Made by a program: the position numbers and the translations under genes
Shown here: positions 1-5,224 of the stretch, one piece after another
Position numbering within the stretch: the stretch's first letter is position 1
Layout: the number at the start of each line of letters is the position of its first letter
The notes under the pieces: generated by a model
Seen by the model: the letters and a program-made list of their open reading frames with translations, nothing else
What the model was told of the DNA's origin: nothing
The model's database searches: none
Source: Candidatus Brocadiaceae bacterium
GTDB taxonomy: Bacteria > Planctomycetota > Brocadiia > SM23-32
Length of the DNA: 5,628 nt
Reading direction: 5' to 3'
NCBI GenBank assembly: GCA_003551785.1
Contig: PUNP01000019.1
Coordinates: 1-5,628, forward strand

Positions 1-2354
1 CCATACTGCCATGGCCGCCGAAGGAAGACGACAGAAAACCCGTCATCGTATCTTACACGCATATGGAAACTTCTCAGGGGGCCAGTGTATGGCTGGGCAC
101 ACACAATTTTGGGCTGGCCCGCTTCGATAAAACGGGGGACGGATGGGCCAGCCGGTGGTATTCGGCCCCCCAGGGAATCCCCCGTCAAATCACCCATTTG
201 GGGTTTTGCCGGATCGGCGGAAAGAAAAAACTGCTTGTGGAGGGACTTGAGTCCGGAACTGTCTCCGATGAGGAGAGTGGCGAAAAAAGGTCCGGTACAC
301 AAGCTATCCTTGCGAGTATTGACCCGAAGAACGACGAGGTCACGCTCCTGAATATCCGAAATGTTGGTTCAAATTACCGGTCGAATAAGCCTTTGGCTTT
401 AGGGTGGCCTGACGGCCTGACCGTGCCGCTTTCGGCCTACGATGGTAGATACTACGGCGAACGTGATCTGGAAAACGCCGAGATGGATAAAGTGCCTGAA
501 TCCGGCCCCGTTAAATGGGAATTTCGCAACTCCGATACGGTTGTGACCATACATCAGAAGCCGCCTTCCCGGCGATTATGGAACGTCTCGAAATCTTCTC
601 GCCGGCTTTATATTTTTGAACTGAATAAAAATACCCTTAAACCGCGCTCTGAACCTCTGGGCAGAGGAAGCTGGTATGTTTTTGGGAGTAGAGACAAAAG
701 ACACGCTTTGTGGTCATTTGTCGACAGAATGCAGCCCGGCAACCTCCCGATTCTCCGGATCGGCCATGCTATCGGCCTGGGAAGCGATATATGGATGGGA
801 GCAAAACCATTAAGAGGACTTGCAAGTTCAGGTGAAGGTGATTACGTTGTGATCTATCGACCGGCTCCGCAGGGCGATCCGGATTGGGATGAAAATGACC
901 GCTGGATCGGACCGTTCACCTCTCCGGACGGTGGACCGGTCTTCGGGCTGGCATCCGATGAAGAGGGGTACGTCTGGGTTACCTGTGCCGATGCAGTGTA
1001 CCGAATCGATGGACAGGAACTGATTGATTGGGCCATTGAGTCCGGACATTCCACCAGCACCGCCGGCTGGCGCCGATCCTACCAGGAGCGCCTTGACCAG
1101 GCGCCATGGAGACGACGCGTAAGGCATTTTTTCGCCGATGACGATCATGAACAGGCTCTGGACCTCATAGAGGAAGAGCTGGACGCACTGCCGGATGACG
1201 GAAAGAGCGATACCCGGGAAGAATGGGTGCATCTCCAGCTCTATCGAGCCATGGGGTTGGCATTTACTGAAAAATACCACGAGGCTATGTCTTTGCTTGA
1301 TAAACTGCGCTCTCATGAATGGACCGAAAAAGTGGCCAGGTACAAGGCGGAAGAATTGCGTTTGAAAATACTTGAACTGCAGGGTCGGTGGCGGGAGGTA
1401 CTCAAGGAACTCGAGCAACTGGAGGGCATGCTTGATGATAGCCGTAGATCGCCCTGGGCCGATACTATTGAGCAGGCGCGGAGGGAACTGGAAAAGGATT
1501 CCAAACTGCTTGTGGAGAACATCCCGGCCGATATGCCGCACGATATTGACACGGAGACGCTGACTATAGAGATGGGCGATGATATCAACATGGAATTGGT
1601 GCGGATCCCCGCCGGAGAGTTCATGATGGGAAGCAGCCTCTCGCCGGCGGAAGTGGTGGAACGCTACGGTGGTAATGAGCGACGGTTCACCAGAGAGCAC
1701 CCCCGCCACCACGTCAGCATCACGCAGCCGTTCTACTTGGGCGTCACGCAGGTGACCCAGCAGCAGTATGAAGCGGTCATGGGAGAGAACCCTTCGGAGT
1801 TCAAAGACCCGCAGCGTCCGGTAGAAAATGTTACATGGTACGACGCCTACGAGTTCTGCCGAAGGCTAAGCGCGCATACGGGACTGACCGTGCGGCTGCC
1901 GACCGAGGTGCAGTGGGAATACGCGTGCCGGGCCGGAAGCGACTCCGTCTTCAGCTTCGGCGATAATGTGGAGGACCTGCACCGCTACGGTAACTACGCG
2001 GACGCAAGCACCGACTTTGCATGGTCGGATGCGCAGCACGACGACGGTTTTGCCGAGACGGCGCCGGTGGCGAGTTTCAGACCCAACGCCTGGGGCCTGT
2101 ACGACATGCACGGGAACGTGTGGGAGTGGTGCCGGGATTGGTATGAGGACTACGACAGCACTGGTGTTTCGAGAGTCGATCCCATCGGTTCATTTCCGGG
2201 TTATTATGCCCGTCGTGTGCTGCGCGGCGGCTCCTGGCGAAGTTCTCCGCCCTATATCCGTGGGGCATACCGCGGCAAAGCCACTCCGACGCACACGACC
2301 AACCAGCACGGTTTCCGCGTAGTCGTGCTGCCGGAACAGATTGGTGAAGAATGA
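1..2354 (+). CDS. Propeller/TPR-like/FGE-sulfatase-domain protein (5' partial)
   Basis: The frame is open from base 3 to the stop at 2352-2354. The first in-window ATG (63) is probably not the start: codons before it continue without a stop, and no SD precedes it. Numbering from that ATG, residues 8-22 (VWLGTHNFGLARFD) and 292-316 (GLASDEEGYVWVTCADAVYRID) resemble two-component-regulator propeller blades. Residues ~338-485 are charged and helical, TPR-like. Residues ~508-757 form an FGE/SUMF1-type domain: RIPAGEFMMGS (514-524), PVENVTWYDAYEFC (586-599), RLPTEVQWEYACRAGS (611-626), GLYDMHGNVWEWCRDWY (678-694), RVLRGGSW (718-725), GFRVV (750-754). The copper-binding cysteine pair that true FGEs carry just after the GGSW motif is absent (RSSPPYIRGAYRG follows), so sulfatase activation is unlikely. 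A binding or structural role, as in many SUMF1-fold paralogues, fits better but is inferred. Localisation cannot be judged without the N-terminus. Confidence 0.9.
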   Translation, partial: ILPWPPKEDDRKPVIVSYTHMETSQGASVWLGTHNFGLARFDKTGDGWASRWYSAPQGIPRQITHLGFCRIGGKKKLLVEGLESGTVSDEESGEKRSGTQAILASIDPKNDEVTLLNIRNVGSNYRSNKPLALGWPDGLTVPLSAYDGRYYGERDLENAEMDKVPESGPVKWEFRNSDTVVTIHQKPPSRRLWNVSKSSRRLYIFELNKNTLKPRSEPLGRGSWYVFGSRDKRHALWSFVDRMQPGNLPILRIGHAIGLGSDIWMGAKPLRGLASSGEGDYVVIYRPAPQGDPDWDENDRWIGPFTSPDGGPVFGLASDEEGYVWVTCADAVYRIDGQELIDWAIESGHSTSTAGWRRSYQERLDQAPWRRRVRHFFADDDHEQALDLIEEELDALPDDGKSDTREEWVHLQLYRAMGLAFTEKYHEAMSLLDKLRSHEWTEKVARYKAEELRLKILELQGRWREVLKELEQLEGMLDDSRRSPWADTIEQARRELEKDSKLLVENIPADMPHDIDTETLTIEMGDDINMELVRIPAGEFMMGSSLSPAEVVERYGGNERRFTREHPRHHVSITQPFYLGVTQVTQQQYEAVMGENPSEFKDPQRPVENVTWYDAYEFCRRLSAHTGLTVRLPTEVQWEYACRAGSDSVFSFGDNVEDLHRYGNYADASTDFAWSDAQHDDGFAETAPVASFRPNAWGLYDMHGNVWEWCRDWYEDYDSTGVSRVDPIGSFPGYYARRVLRGGSWRSSPPYIRGAYRGKATPTHTTNQHGFRVVVLPEQIGEE

Positions 2355-2684
2355 TCCGTTACCGGGAACGCCAAGCCCCAGCTCGGCTCCGTTTAAGCCG
2401 TTGCCGTTTCGCATGGCCGACGCCTTGTAATAGGCTCTTTCAGCATAGTAACGTTCATGCACCAAAACTTGTGAGAAATTCAGTCGTAAGTCGCTGGTCG
2501 CTTGTCCTGCGCTCCCGGGTACGGCAGTTGACGTCGTTTTTTGGGCAACGCGACAAAAAAAGTGAGATCGGTTTTGATCATAGGGCCTTTTTCATAATAA
2601 GGCAGAAAAAGCGCCGGTTAGCTTATAGGAAATTTCCGACGTAAGCGGGGATTGTTGTGTACAGAAGATGCTTTTTCCGTGCAG
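2355..2684. other. Gene-free stretch between the FGE gene and the brnA-like gene
   Basis: This 330-bp stretch separates two convergent genes. I see no credible gene in it; the open frame at 2351-2644 (+) gives a basic, low-complexity peptide without SD and reads through a repeat. It holds a copy of the 26-bp repeat (2483-2508). Weak dyads occur (for example CTTTTTC/GAAAAAG around 2586-2611) but none is a convincing intrinsic terminator with a GC-rich stem and a T-run, for either flanking gene. Confidence 0.5.
2483..2508 (+). repeat. 26-bp dispersed repeat, copy A
   Basis: Begins GTCGTAAGTCGCTGGTCGCT and ends GTCCT. It matches 3611-3636 at 25 of 26 positions in direct orientation, and 3228-3253 with a few more mismatches in inverted orientation. 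The latter two copies form the inner ends of the 97-bp inverted arms. Here only this piece is present, without the hairpin part of the arm, so it looks like a truncated or solo copy. The unit is internally repetitive (AGTCGCT, GGTCGCT). Confidence 0.8.
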
Positions 2685-2939
2685 TTATTGCATAACTTCA
2701 GCAATCTGCATATCGGTGCGGATGAGTTGATTGACAACGGTGGAGATATCCGTATTGTTTTTTTCTGCAATACGCTGTATAAAAGACAGCACCTCGTCAT
2801 CCAGATAAACCGGCAGATTGAATGTGGCTTCCGGGCTGTAAAATTTGCCCCGTTCCGCGTTCGAAAAATCGTATTCTTTTTTCATGATTTTGCTGTTCGA
2901 ACGTGCTTTGATAGGGTCCCATTCAAAGTTGTATTGCAT
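2685..2939 (-). CDS. brnA: BrnA-like antitoxin fused to a BrnT toxin N-terminal remnant
   Basis: An 84-residue product. Residues 1-18 (MQYNFEWDPIKARSNSKI) look like the conserved start of BrnT, a RelE-fold ribonuclease toxin that normally runs to about 90 residues. At residue 19 the sequence switches to MKKEYDFSNAERGKFY, a typical BrnA start. A ribbon-helix-helix-like core follows: strand TFNLPVYLD (39-47), helix 48-61, helix DISTVVNQLIRTDM (64-77). BrnA normally neutralises BrnT and represses the operon. I chose the ATG at 2939 because GGAAG lies 7 nt upstream and a promoter sits at 3000-3028. A start at 3023 would lie inside the -35 box. The ATG at 2885 would give BrnA alone (66 aa) but has no visible SD. 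Most of the toxin is missing, so an internal in-frame deletion is inferred. The BrnT/BrnA family names rest on motif recognition only. Confidence 0.72.
   Translation of the reverse strand: MQYNFEWDPIKARSNSKIMKKEYDFSNAERGKFYSPEATFNLPVYLDDEVLSFIQRIAEKNNTDISTVVNQLIRTDMQIAEVMQ
2886..2939 (-). pseudogene. brnT: BrnT toxin remnant (first ~18 codons)
   Basis: The motif FEWDP-KA-SN seen here is the hallmark of the BrnT N-terminus. The remaining ~70 residues expected for the toxin, including its catalytic part, are absent; the frame runs straight into the antitoxin. No other toxin fragment is visible on either strand nearby. The toxin is therefore read as deleted, with its start and SD now serving the antitoxin. 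Confidence 0.6.
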
Positions 2940-2999
2940 AAAAAGGCTTCCGCTATTGTTACCGTTGCCAAAAAAAGCTTTGCCGTTTAGCACATAGAT

Positions 3000-3028
3000 A
3001 ATATACAACTTGTGATTTGGCAAGTCAA
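3000..3028 (-). promoter_or_regulatory. Promoter of the brnT-brnA remnant
   Basis: On the minus strand TTGACT (3028-3023) is followed by exactly 17 nt and then TATATT (3005-3000), a good sigma-70-type match. Transcription would begin near 2993, leaving a leader of about 54 nt before the ATG at 2939. A dyad AACTTG/CAAGTT (3026-3031 and 3007-3012, read on the minus strand) overlaps the -35 and is a possible BrnA operator half-site pair; that part is speculative. Confidence 0.6.
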
Positions 3029-3095
3029 GTTTACGGGAGAGGAATTGGCGTTCCGGTAGGAAAAATCTTTAGCGTAAATTTTTTCAGTAACATGC

Positions 3096-3124
3096 TTGAC
3101 TTTTGACCCGGGCCTGCGTAATAT
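3096..3124 (+). promoter_or_regulatory. Promoter-like sequence pointing into the inverted-repeat element
   Basis: TTGACT (3096-3101), a 17-nt spacer and TAATAT (3119-3124; 4 of 6 consensus bases). A transcript would begin near 3131 and read through both 97-bp arms, which could then pair with each other. No normal gene follows closely, so the product would be a non-coding or small-ORF RNA, or a very long leader for the membrane protein gene. Confidence 0.35.
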
Positions 3125-3156
3125 AAAGTTATAAAATAATCTCTTAGTGGCGACAG

Positions 3157-3253
3157 ATCGACATAAAATTAGCGATGTGGAGTAACACAGACATTCTTGT
3201 CTGTGGCGTTGACGGCTTCGGGACCATAGGACTACCGACAAGCGACTAACGAC
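3157..3253 (+). repeat. Left inverted arm, 97 bp
   Basis: This arm pairs with 3611-3707. It carries its own perfect dyad ACAGACA/TGTCTGT with a 4-nt loop (TTCT) near 3187-3204, and its inner end (3228-3253) is an inverted copy of the 26-bp dispersed repeat. Confidence 0.85.
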
Positions 3254-3255
3254 AA

Positions 3256-3291
3256 ATATCATATTAATCCCGGCGTTACGCGTTATGATAT
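3256..3291. repeat. Hairpin/cruciform dyad
   Basis: ATATCATA (3256-3263) and TATGATAT (3284-3291) are perfect 8-bp inverted arms around a 20-nt loop. The loop itself contains the small dyad GCGT-T-ACGC. It sits directly inside the left arm of the 551-bp element. Confidence 0.55.
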
Positions 3292-3307
3292 GAAATTGAT
3301 ATGAAAT
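3286..3307 (+). repeat. Perfect tandem duplication of an 11-mer
   Basis: TGATATGAAAT occurs twice head to tail at 3286-3296 and 3297-3307. The second unit overlaps the beginning of the 39-bp repeat, so the duplication marks or has blurred its left boundary. Confidence 0.75.
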
Positions 3308-3338
3308 GGTGTCACCAATTCAGAAGCACCAAAATGAT
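3300..3338 (+). repeat. 39-bp direct repeat, copy 1
   Basis: Identical over all 39 bases to 5416-5454, with similarity ending sharply on both sides. It contains the dyad TGGTG-T-CACCA and the hexamer CACCAA twice (3313-3318, 3327-3332). Read from its ATG (3301) it encodes MKWCHQFRSTKMI, then I and a stop at 3343-3345. No convincing SD precedes this copy. Confidence 0.9.
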
Positions 3339-3357
3339 TATATAACAAGAGGTTACA

Positions 3358-3420
3358 ATGTTTGAGGGGACTGAAAAAGGGGCTTACAGGCTGTTTTCAG
3401 GGGGTGTTTTCGGCTTCTAA
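3358..3420 (+). CDS. Possible 20-codon small ORF
   Basis: This short frame encodes MFEGTEKGAYRLFSGGVFGF and ends in TAA. AGAGG (3348-3352) lies 5 nt before the ATG, a plausible ribosome binding site. It lies 12 nt after the stop of the MKWCHQF frame in copy 1 of the 39-bp repeat. Composition is Gly/Phe-rich with no transmembrane segment. The length is within what chance gives, and I recognise no family. Recorded because it is the only start with an SD in the centre of the 551-bp element. Confidence 0.2.
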   Translation: MFEGTEKGAYRLFSGGVFGF

Positions 3421-3516
3421 GGTTTTTGTGATGAATTTGGAATCTCCGTCACTTGGTGAATTGTCTTTTTCTTTTTTTCGTAAATACACAATTTGTTAAC
3501 GATGTACGGCCACTAA

Positions 3517-3559
3517 GCGCCTACGCATTTTCAGAGACTGCGCTCTGAAAATGGGGCGC
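3517..3559. repeat. Strong hairpin, 11-bp perfect stem plus 5-bp outer stem
   Basis: CATTTTCAGAG (3526-3536) and CTCTGAAAATG (3543-3553) are perfect complements around a 6-nt loop. Outside an asymmetric internal loop, GCGCC (3517-3521) pairs with GGCGC (3555-3559). No T-run follows, so it is not a standard terminator. This is the most stable local structure in the centre of the element. Confidence 0.7.
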
Positions 3560-3562
3560 CTG

Positions 3563-3597
3563 TCGGCGCAGTACCGCATTACGCCGAGATTAATGCG
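3563..3597. repeat. Two mutually exclusive hairpins
   Basis: TCGGCG (3563-3568) pairs with CGCCGA (3582-3587); CGCATT (3575-3580), which lies in the loop of that hairpin, pairs with AATGCG (3592-3597), whose own loop contains CGCCGA. The two pairings can only coexist as a pseudoknot. Such geometry occurs in switches, pseudoknots and attenuators, but 6-bp stems also arise by chance. Confidence 0.4.
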
Positions 3598-3610
3598 AAA
3601 TCAATCGCTG

Positions 3611-3707
3611 GTCGTAAGTCGCTGGTCGCTAGTCCTTTAGTTTCAGAGCCGCTAACGCCACAGACAGGAATGTCTGTGTTACTCAGCATCGACAATTTTG
3701 TGTCGAT
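3611..3707 (-). repeat. Right inverted arm, 97 bp
   Basis: Reverse complement of the left arm (3157-3253) at 80/97 positions. It carries the hairpin ACAGACA/TGTCTGT (3661-3678 region), and its inner end, 3611-3636, is the direct match to the 26-bp repeat at 2483-2508. Confidence 0.85.
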
Positions 3708-3795
3708 GTGTGATCACTTTAAACTTAAAACTTTTCCGATTCATTCGGGTTATGCAATAGAAAAGCCTTTAATCATATCGAAGGGAGGACAATGT

Positions 3796-4494
3796 ATGGA
3801 AGGCAAAATGGAAATAGCGGGAAGAGTTAAAACCGTGTCGCTGTATTTCCTGATCGGCTTTTTAGTGCTCACCGGGGTGTTTGCTATTTTTGAGGTGATT
3901 GCCGGTGAGTTCGGTCAGAACGAGCTCAAAGTGCTGGCTACCATGCTGGTGATTGTGCTGGCCAGTATGGGGATATTGTGCTGCAGTATGTATTCGGAAA
4001 AAAGCGGCCATGTGGTGCCGGGGTTATCCGGTACAGTGTTGGTGATTGCCGCCGCATTCCTGCTGATACTGGGGATATGGGCCGGCCTAAGAGCGGATAC
4101 GTATTGGAAAACGACAGCGATCGCGGGTATATTCGCTGTAGCGTGCGCGCACGCATTGGCGCTGCTTTCCGTGCGCCTGTCGACAAAATACCTGTGGATT
4201 CGGGTTACAGCGACGGTGAATATCTTCCTGCTGGCGGCCGTGCTTTCGAGCTTCATCATATCCGAAACGATGGAGGAAAGTGCGTTCAGGCTCATGATTG
4301 TTCTTTCTATTTTAGCTGCGCTGCAGACGCTGATTATCCCGATCCTGAAAAAAGTCACCGAAACGGATGAACACGCCCGAAGCGATAAAAATCTGTCGCT
4401 GACAAGGCGTGCGGATGGGCTTTGGGAGGATATATACGGCGATGTATACTCCGTAGAGAGAAAACAGCACTCTGAAAGCGATATTAAGGGTTGA
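3796..4494 (+). CDS. Six-TM integral membrane protein of unknown function
   Basis: A 232-residue protein that I do not recognise. Hydrophobic segments lie at about 14-36, 45-64, 76-97, 106-126, 133-155 and 163-183, separated by short loops. A charged tail (184-232) with many Lys/Arg/Asp/Glu is probably cytoplasmic. A CC pair (62-63) lies at the end of TM2; no catalytic or transport motif is evident. I chose the ATG at 3796 because GGGAGG (3783-3788) lies 7 nt upstream. The frame is open further back to an ATG at 3670, but that stretch lies in the right arm of the repeat element and has no SD. No clear promoter is visible between 3708 and 3780. The gene ends at 4494, inside the vapBC promoter. 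Codons look normal and the frame is intact, so a real gene is likely. Confidence 0.85.
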   Translation: MEGKMEIAGRVKTVSLYFLIGFLVLTGVFAIFEVIAGEFGQNELKVLATMLVIVLASMGILCCSMYSEKSGHVVPGLSGTVLVIAAAFLLILGIWAGLRADTYWKTTAIAGIFAVACAHALALLSVRLSTKYLWIRVTATVNIFLLAAVLSSFIISETMEESAFRLMIVLSILAALQTLIIPILKKVTETDEHARSDKNLSLTRRADGLWEDIYGDVYSVERKQHSESDIKG

Positions 4495-4519
4495 TCGGCG
4501 GACAGATGTGGTGTATAAT
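4491..4519 (+). promoter_or_regulatory. vapBC promoter
   Basis: TTGATC (4491-4496), exactly 17 nt, then a perfect TATAAT (4514-4519). The -35 overlaps the stop codon of the membrane-protein gene, so vapBC has its own transcription start near 4526 rather than depending on read-through. Confidence 0.8.
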
Positions 4520-4529
4520 ATACATCACA
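4507..4529. promoter_or_regulatory. Palindromic operator over the vapBC -10 box
   Basis: TGTGGTGTATA (4507-4517) and TATACATCACA (4519-4529) are inverted repeats around a single A, with 10 of 11 positions pairing. The -10 hexamer lies entirely inside. VapB-VapC complexes commonly repress their own promoter at such inverted repeats, so this is the predicted autoregulatory site. Confidence 0.7.
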
Positions 4530-4567
4530 ATGATGCACAAATGAGTCAAACTTTGGAGGTGATTATC

Positions 4568-4825
4568 ATGTCCACATTTACCATCCATTCTCCTGATCCA
4601 GAAATTGAACGTCGCGTGCGCGAAAAAGCGCACAAAGAGAGAAGGAGCCTGAACAGTGTTTTGCAGGACCTTATCGCGAAAGGTATGGGCGAGGGGGGCC
4701 GTGGAGAACGTGATCGGCACGAAAAGTTCAGAAAATACGCTGGTGTCTGGTCGGACAAAGACGCTGAGGATTTCGACGGGGCGGTTGAGGATTTCGAGAA
4801 AATTGATGAGGGGGAATGGCAGTGA
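4568..4825 (+). CDS. vapB: VapB-family antitoxin, ribbon-helix-helix
   Basis: An 85-residue acidic-tailed protein. Residues 2-10 (STFTIHSPD) form the DNA-binding strand, 11-25 helix 1 and 27-40 (SLNSVLQDLIAKGM) helix 2 of a ribbon-helix-helix fold of the FitA/CopG kind. After a Gly/Arg linker, residues 53-85 (KFRKYAGVWSDKDAEDF, then an acidic helix ending EGEWQ) look like the toxin-wrapping tail of VapB antitoxins. It should bind VapC, block its active site, and repress the operon at 4507-4529. The ATG at 4568 has GGAGGT 7 nt upstream; an earlier in-frame ATG at 4508 lies in the operator and is rejected. Its stop overlaps the start region of vapC. RHH antitoxins can pair with other toxins, but the downstream PIN gene settles the pairing. 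Confidence 0.9.
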   Translation: MSTFTIHSPDPEIERRVREKAHKERRSLNSVLQDLIAKGMGEGGRGERDRHEKFRKYAGVWSDKDAEDFDGAVEDFEKIDEGEWQ

Positions 4826-5214
4826 GAAAAGTTATACTCGATACCAACGCCTTCTCCGCACTTTTCCGCGGCGACGAAAAAGTTCTCAAGTCGATATCCC
4901 GTGCACAATATGTTTATGTCTCAGCGGTCGCCGCCGGCGAGCTGATGGCCGGGTTCCGGGGCGGCGCACGCTATCGGGAAAACATGGAAATCTTTGAGGA
5001 ATTTCTGTCGGAGCCTGAAGTGGAATTCCTTCCGGTGACATTGGAGACATGCGATTATTTTGCCCTGATCAAAAACGATCTGACAAGAAACGGCACGCCA
5101 ATACCGATCAATGATGTATGGCTTGGCGCCCAGTGTCTTGAAAACGGTGCGGTGCTCATTACCTATGACAGACATTTTACACACATACCGGGACTCCGGC
5201 TGTGGAGCGGGTGA
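4816..5214 (+). CDS. vapC: VapC-family toxin, PIN-domain ribonuclease
   Basis: A 132-residue PIN-domain protein of usual VapC length. It starts VRKVILDTNAFSALFRGDE, and all four acidic metal ligands are visible: D9 (LDTNAF), E42 (AAGELMAGF), D100 (PINDVWLGA) and D118 (ITYDRHF). It is predicted to be a Mg/Mn-dependent endoribonuclease that cleaves specific RNAs (tRNA or rRNA in characterised VapCs) when VapB is degraded. The frame overlaps vapB by 10 bp. Start choice is uncertain: ATG 4816 leaves only about 1-4 nt after the G-rich SD (4808-4814), whereas GTG 4822 has better spacing (~7 nt), makes a GTGA overlap with the vapB stop, and gives the common beginning MRKVILDTNAF. Either way the frame is coupled to vapB. 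The gene seems intact and functional. Confidence 0.93.
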   Translation: MAVRKVILDTNAFSALFRGDEKVLKSISRAQYVYVSAVAAGELMAGFRGGARYRENMEIFEEFLSEPEVEFLPVTLETCDYFALIKNDLTRNGTPIPINDVWLGAQCLENGAVLITYDRHFTHIPGLRLWSG

Positions 5215-5224
5215 TTAGCAGCCC

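Larger units (their letters stand above)
3157..3707. mobile_element. 551-bp element with 97-bp imperfect inverted arms (MITE-like)
   Basis: Bases 3157-3253 match the reverse complement of 3611-3707 at 80 of 97 positions without any gap. The best part is GAGTAACACAGACATTC, then one mismatch, then TGTCTGTGGCGTT. The arms flank a 357-bp centre that encodes no transposase. Seven of the 17 differences would be G-U wobbles in an RNA duplex. No clear target-site duplication is visible, and weak similarity may continue past both ends. It could be a non-autonomous mobile element, two inverted copies of one intergenic repeat, or the gene for a structured RNA. The arms are certain; the mobile label is inferred. 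Confidence 0.55.
3029..3795. other. Long gene-poor region containing the 551-bp inverted-repeat element
   Basis: No conventional gene fits here. The stretch contains a promoter-like sequence (3096-3124), inverted arms (3157-3253 and 3611-3707), a cruciform-like dyad (3256-3291), a tandem 11-mer (3286-3307), one copy of a 39-bp repeat (3300-3338), very short open frames (3301-3345, 3358-3420), a strong 11-bp hairpin (3526-3553) and a pair of mutually exclusive hairpins (3563-3597). The last ~90 bp (3708-3795) are the AT-rich leader of the membrane-protein gene. Confidence 0.6.

Noticed and set aside
828..1712. 294-codon open frame on the minus strand
   Set aside because: It is antisense to the FGE-domain gene, has no recognisable domain or SD, and the plus-strand frame has clear family motifs.
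2150..2354. Possible diversity-generating retroelement variable region at the C-terminus of the FGE-fold domain
   Set aside because: FGE-fold proteins are known targets of such systems, but I find no second near-identical template copy, no reverse transcriptase and no accessory gene in the window, and the region is not rich in Asn codons. It could only be revisited with flanking sequence.
2533..2561. Terminator after the FGE gene (GTCG/CGAC dyad with T- and A-runs)
   Set aside because: The stem is only 4 bp and the T-run lies inside the loop instead of following the stem, so it does not fit an intrinsic terminator in either direction.
2652..2990. 112-codon plus-strand open frame
   Set aside because: Antisense shadow of the brnA-like gene; the minus-strand frame has promoter, SD and family motifs.
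2987..3262. 91-codon minus-strand frame with a Ser/Arg-rich peptide
   Set aside because: It is a translation of the repeat arm and the brnT-brnA promoter region, with no SD or domain.
3670..3795. Extended N-terminus for the membrane protein starting at ATG 3670
   Set aside because: The first codons lie inside the right repeat arm, there is no SD, and the ATG at 3796 has a proper SD and begins a normal membrane-protein N-terminus.
4508..4567. Upstream ATG start for vapB
   Set aside because: It lies within the operator/-10 region, upstream of the likely transcription start; the ATG at 4568 has a strong SD.
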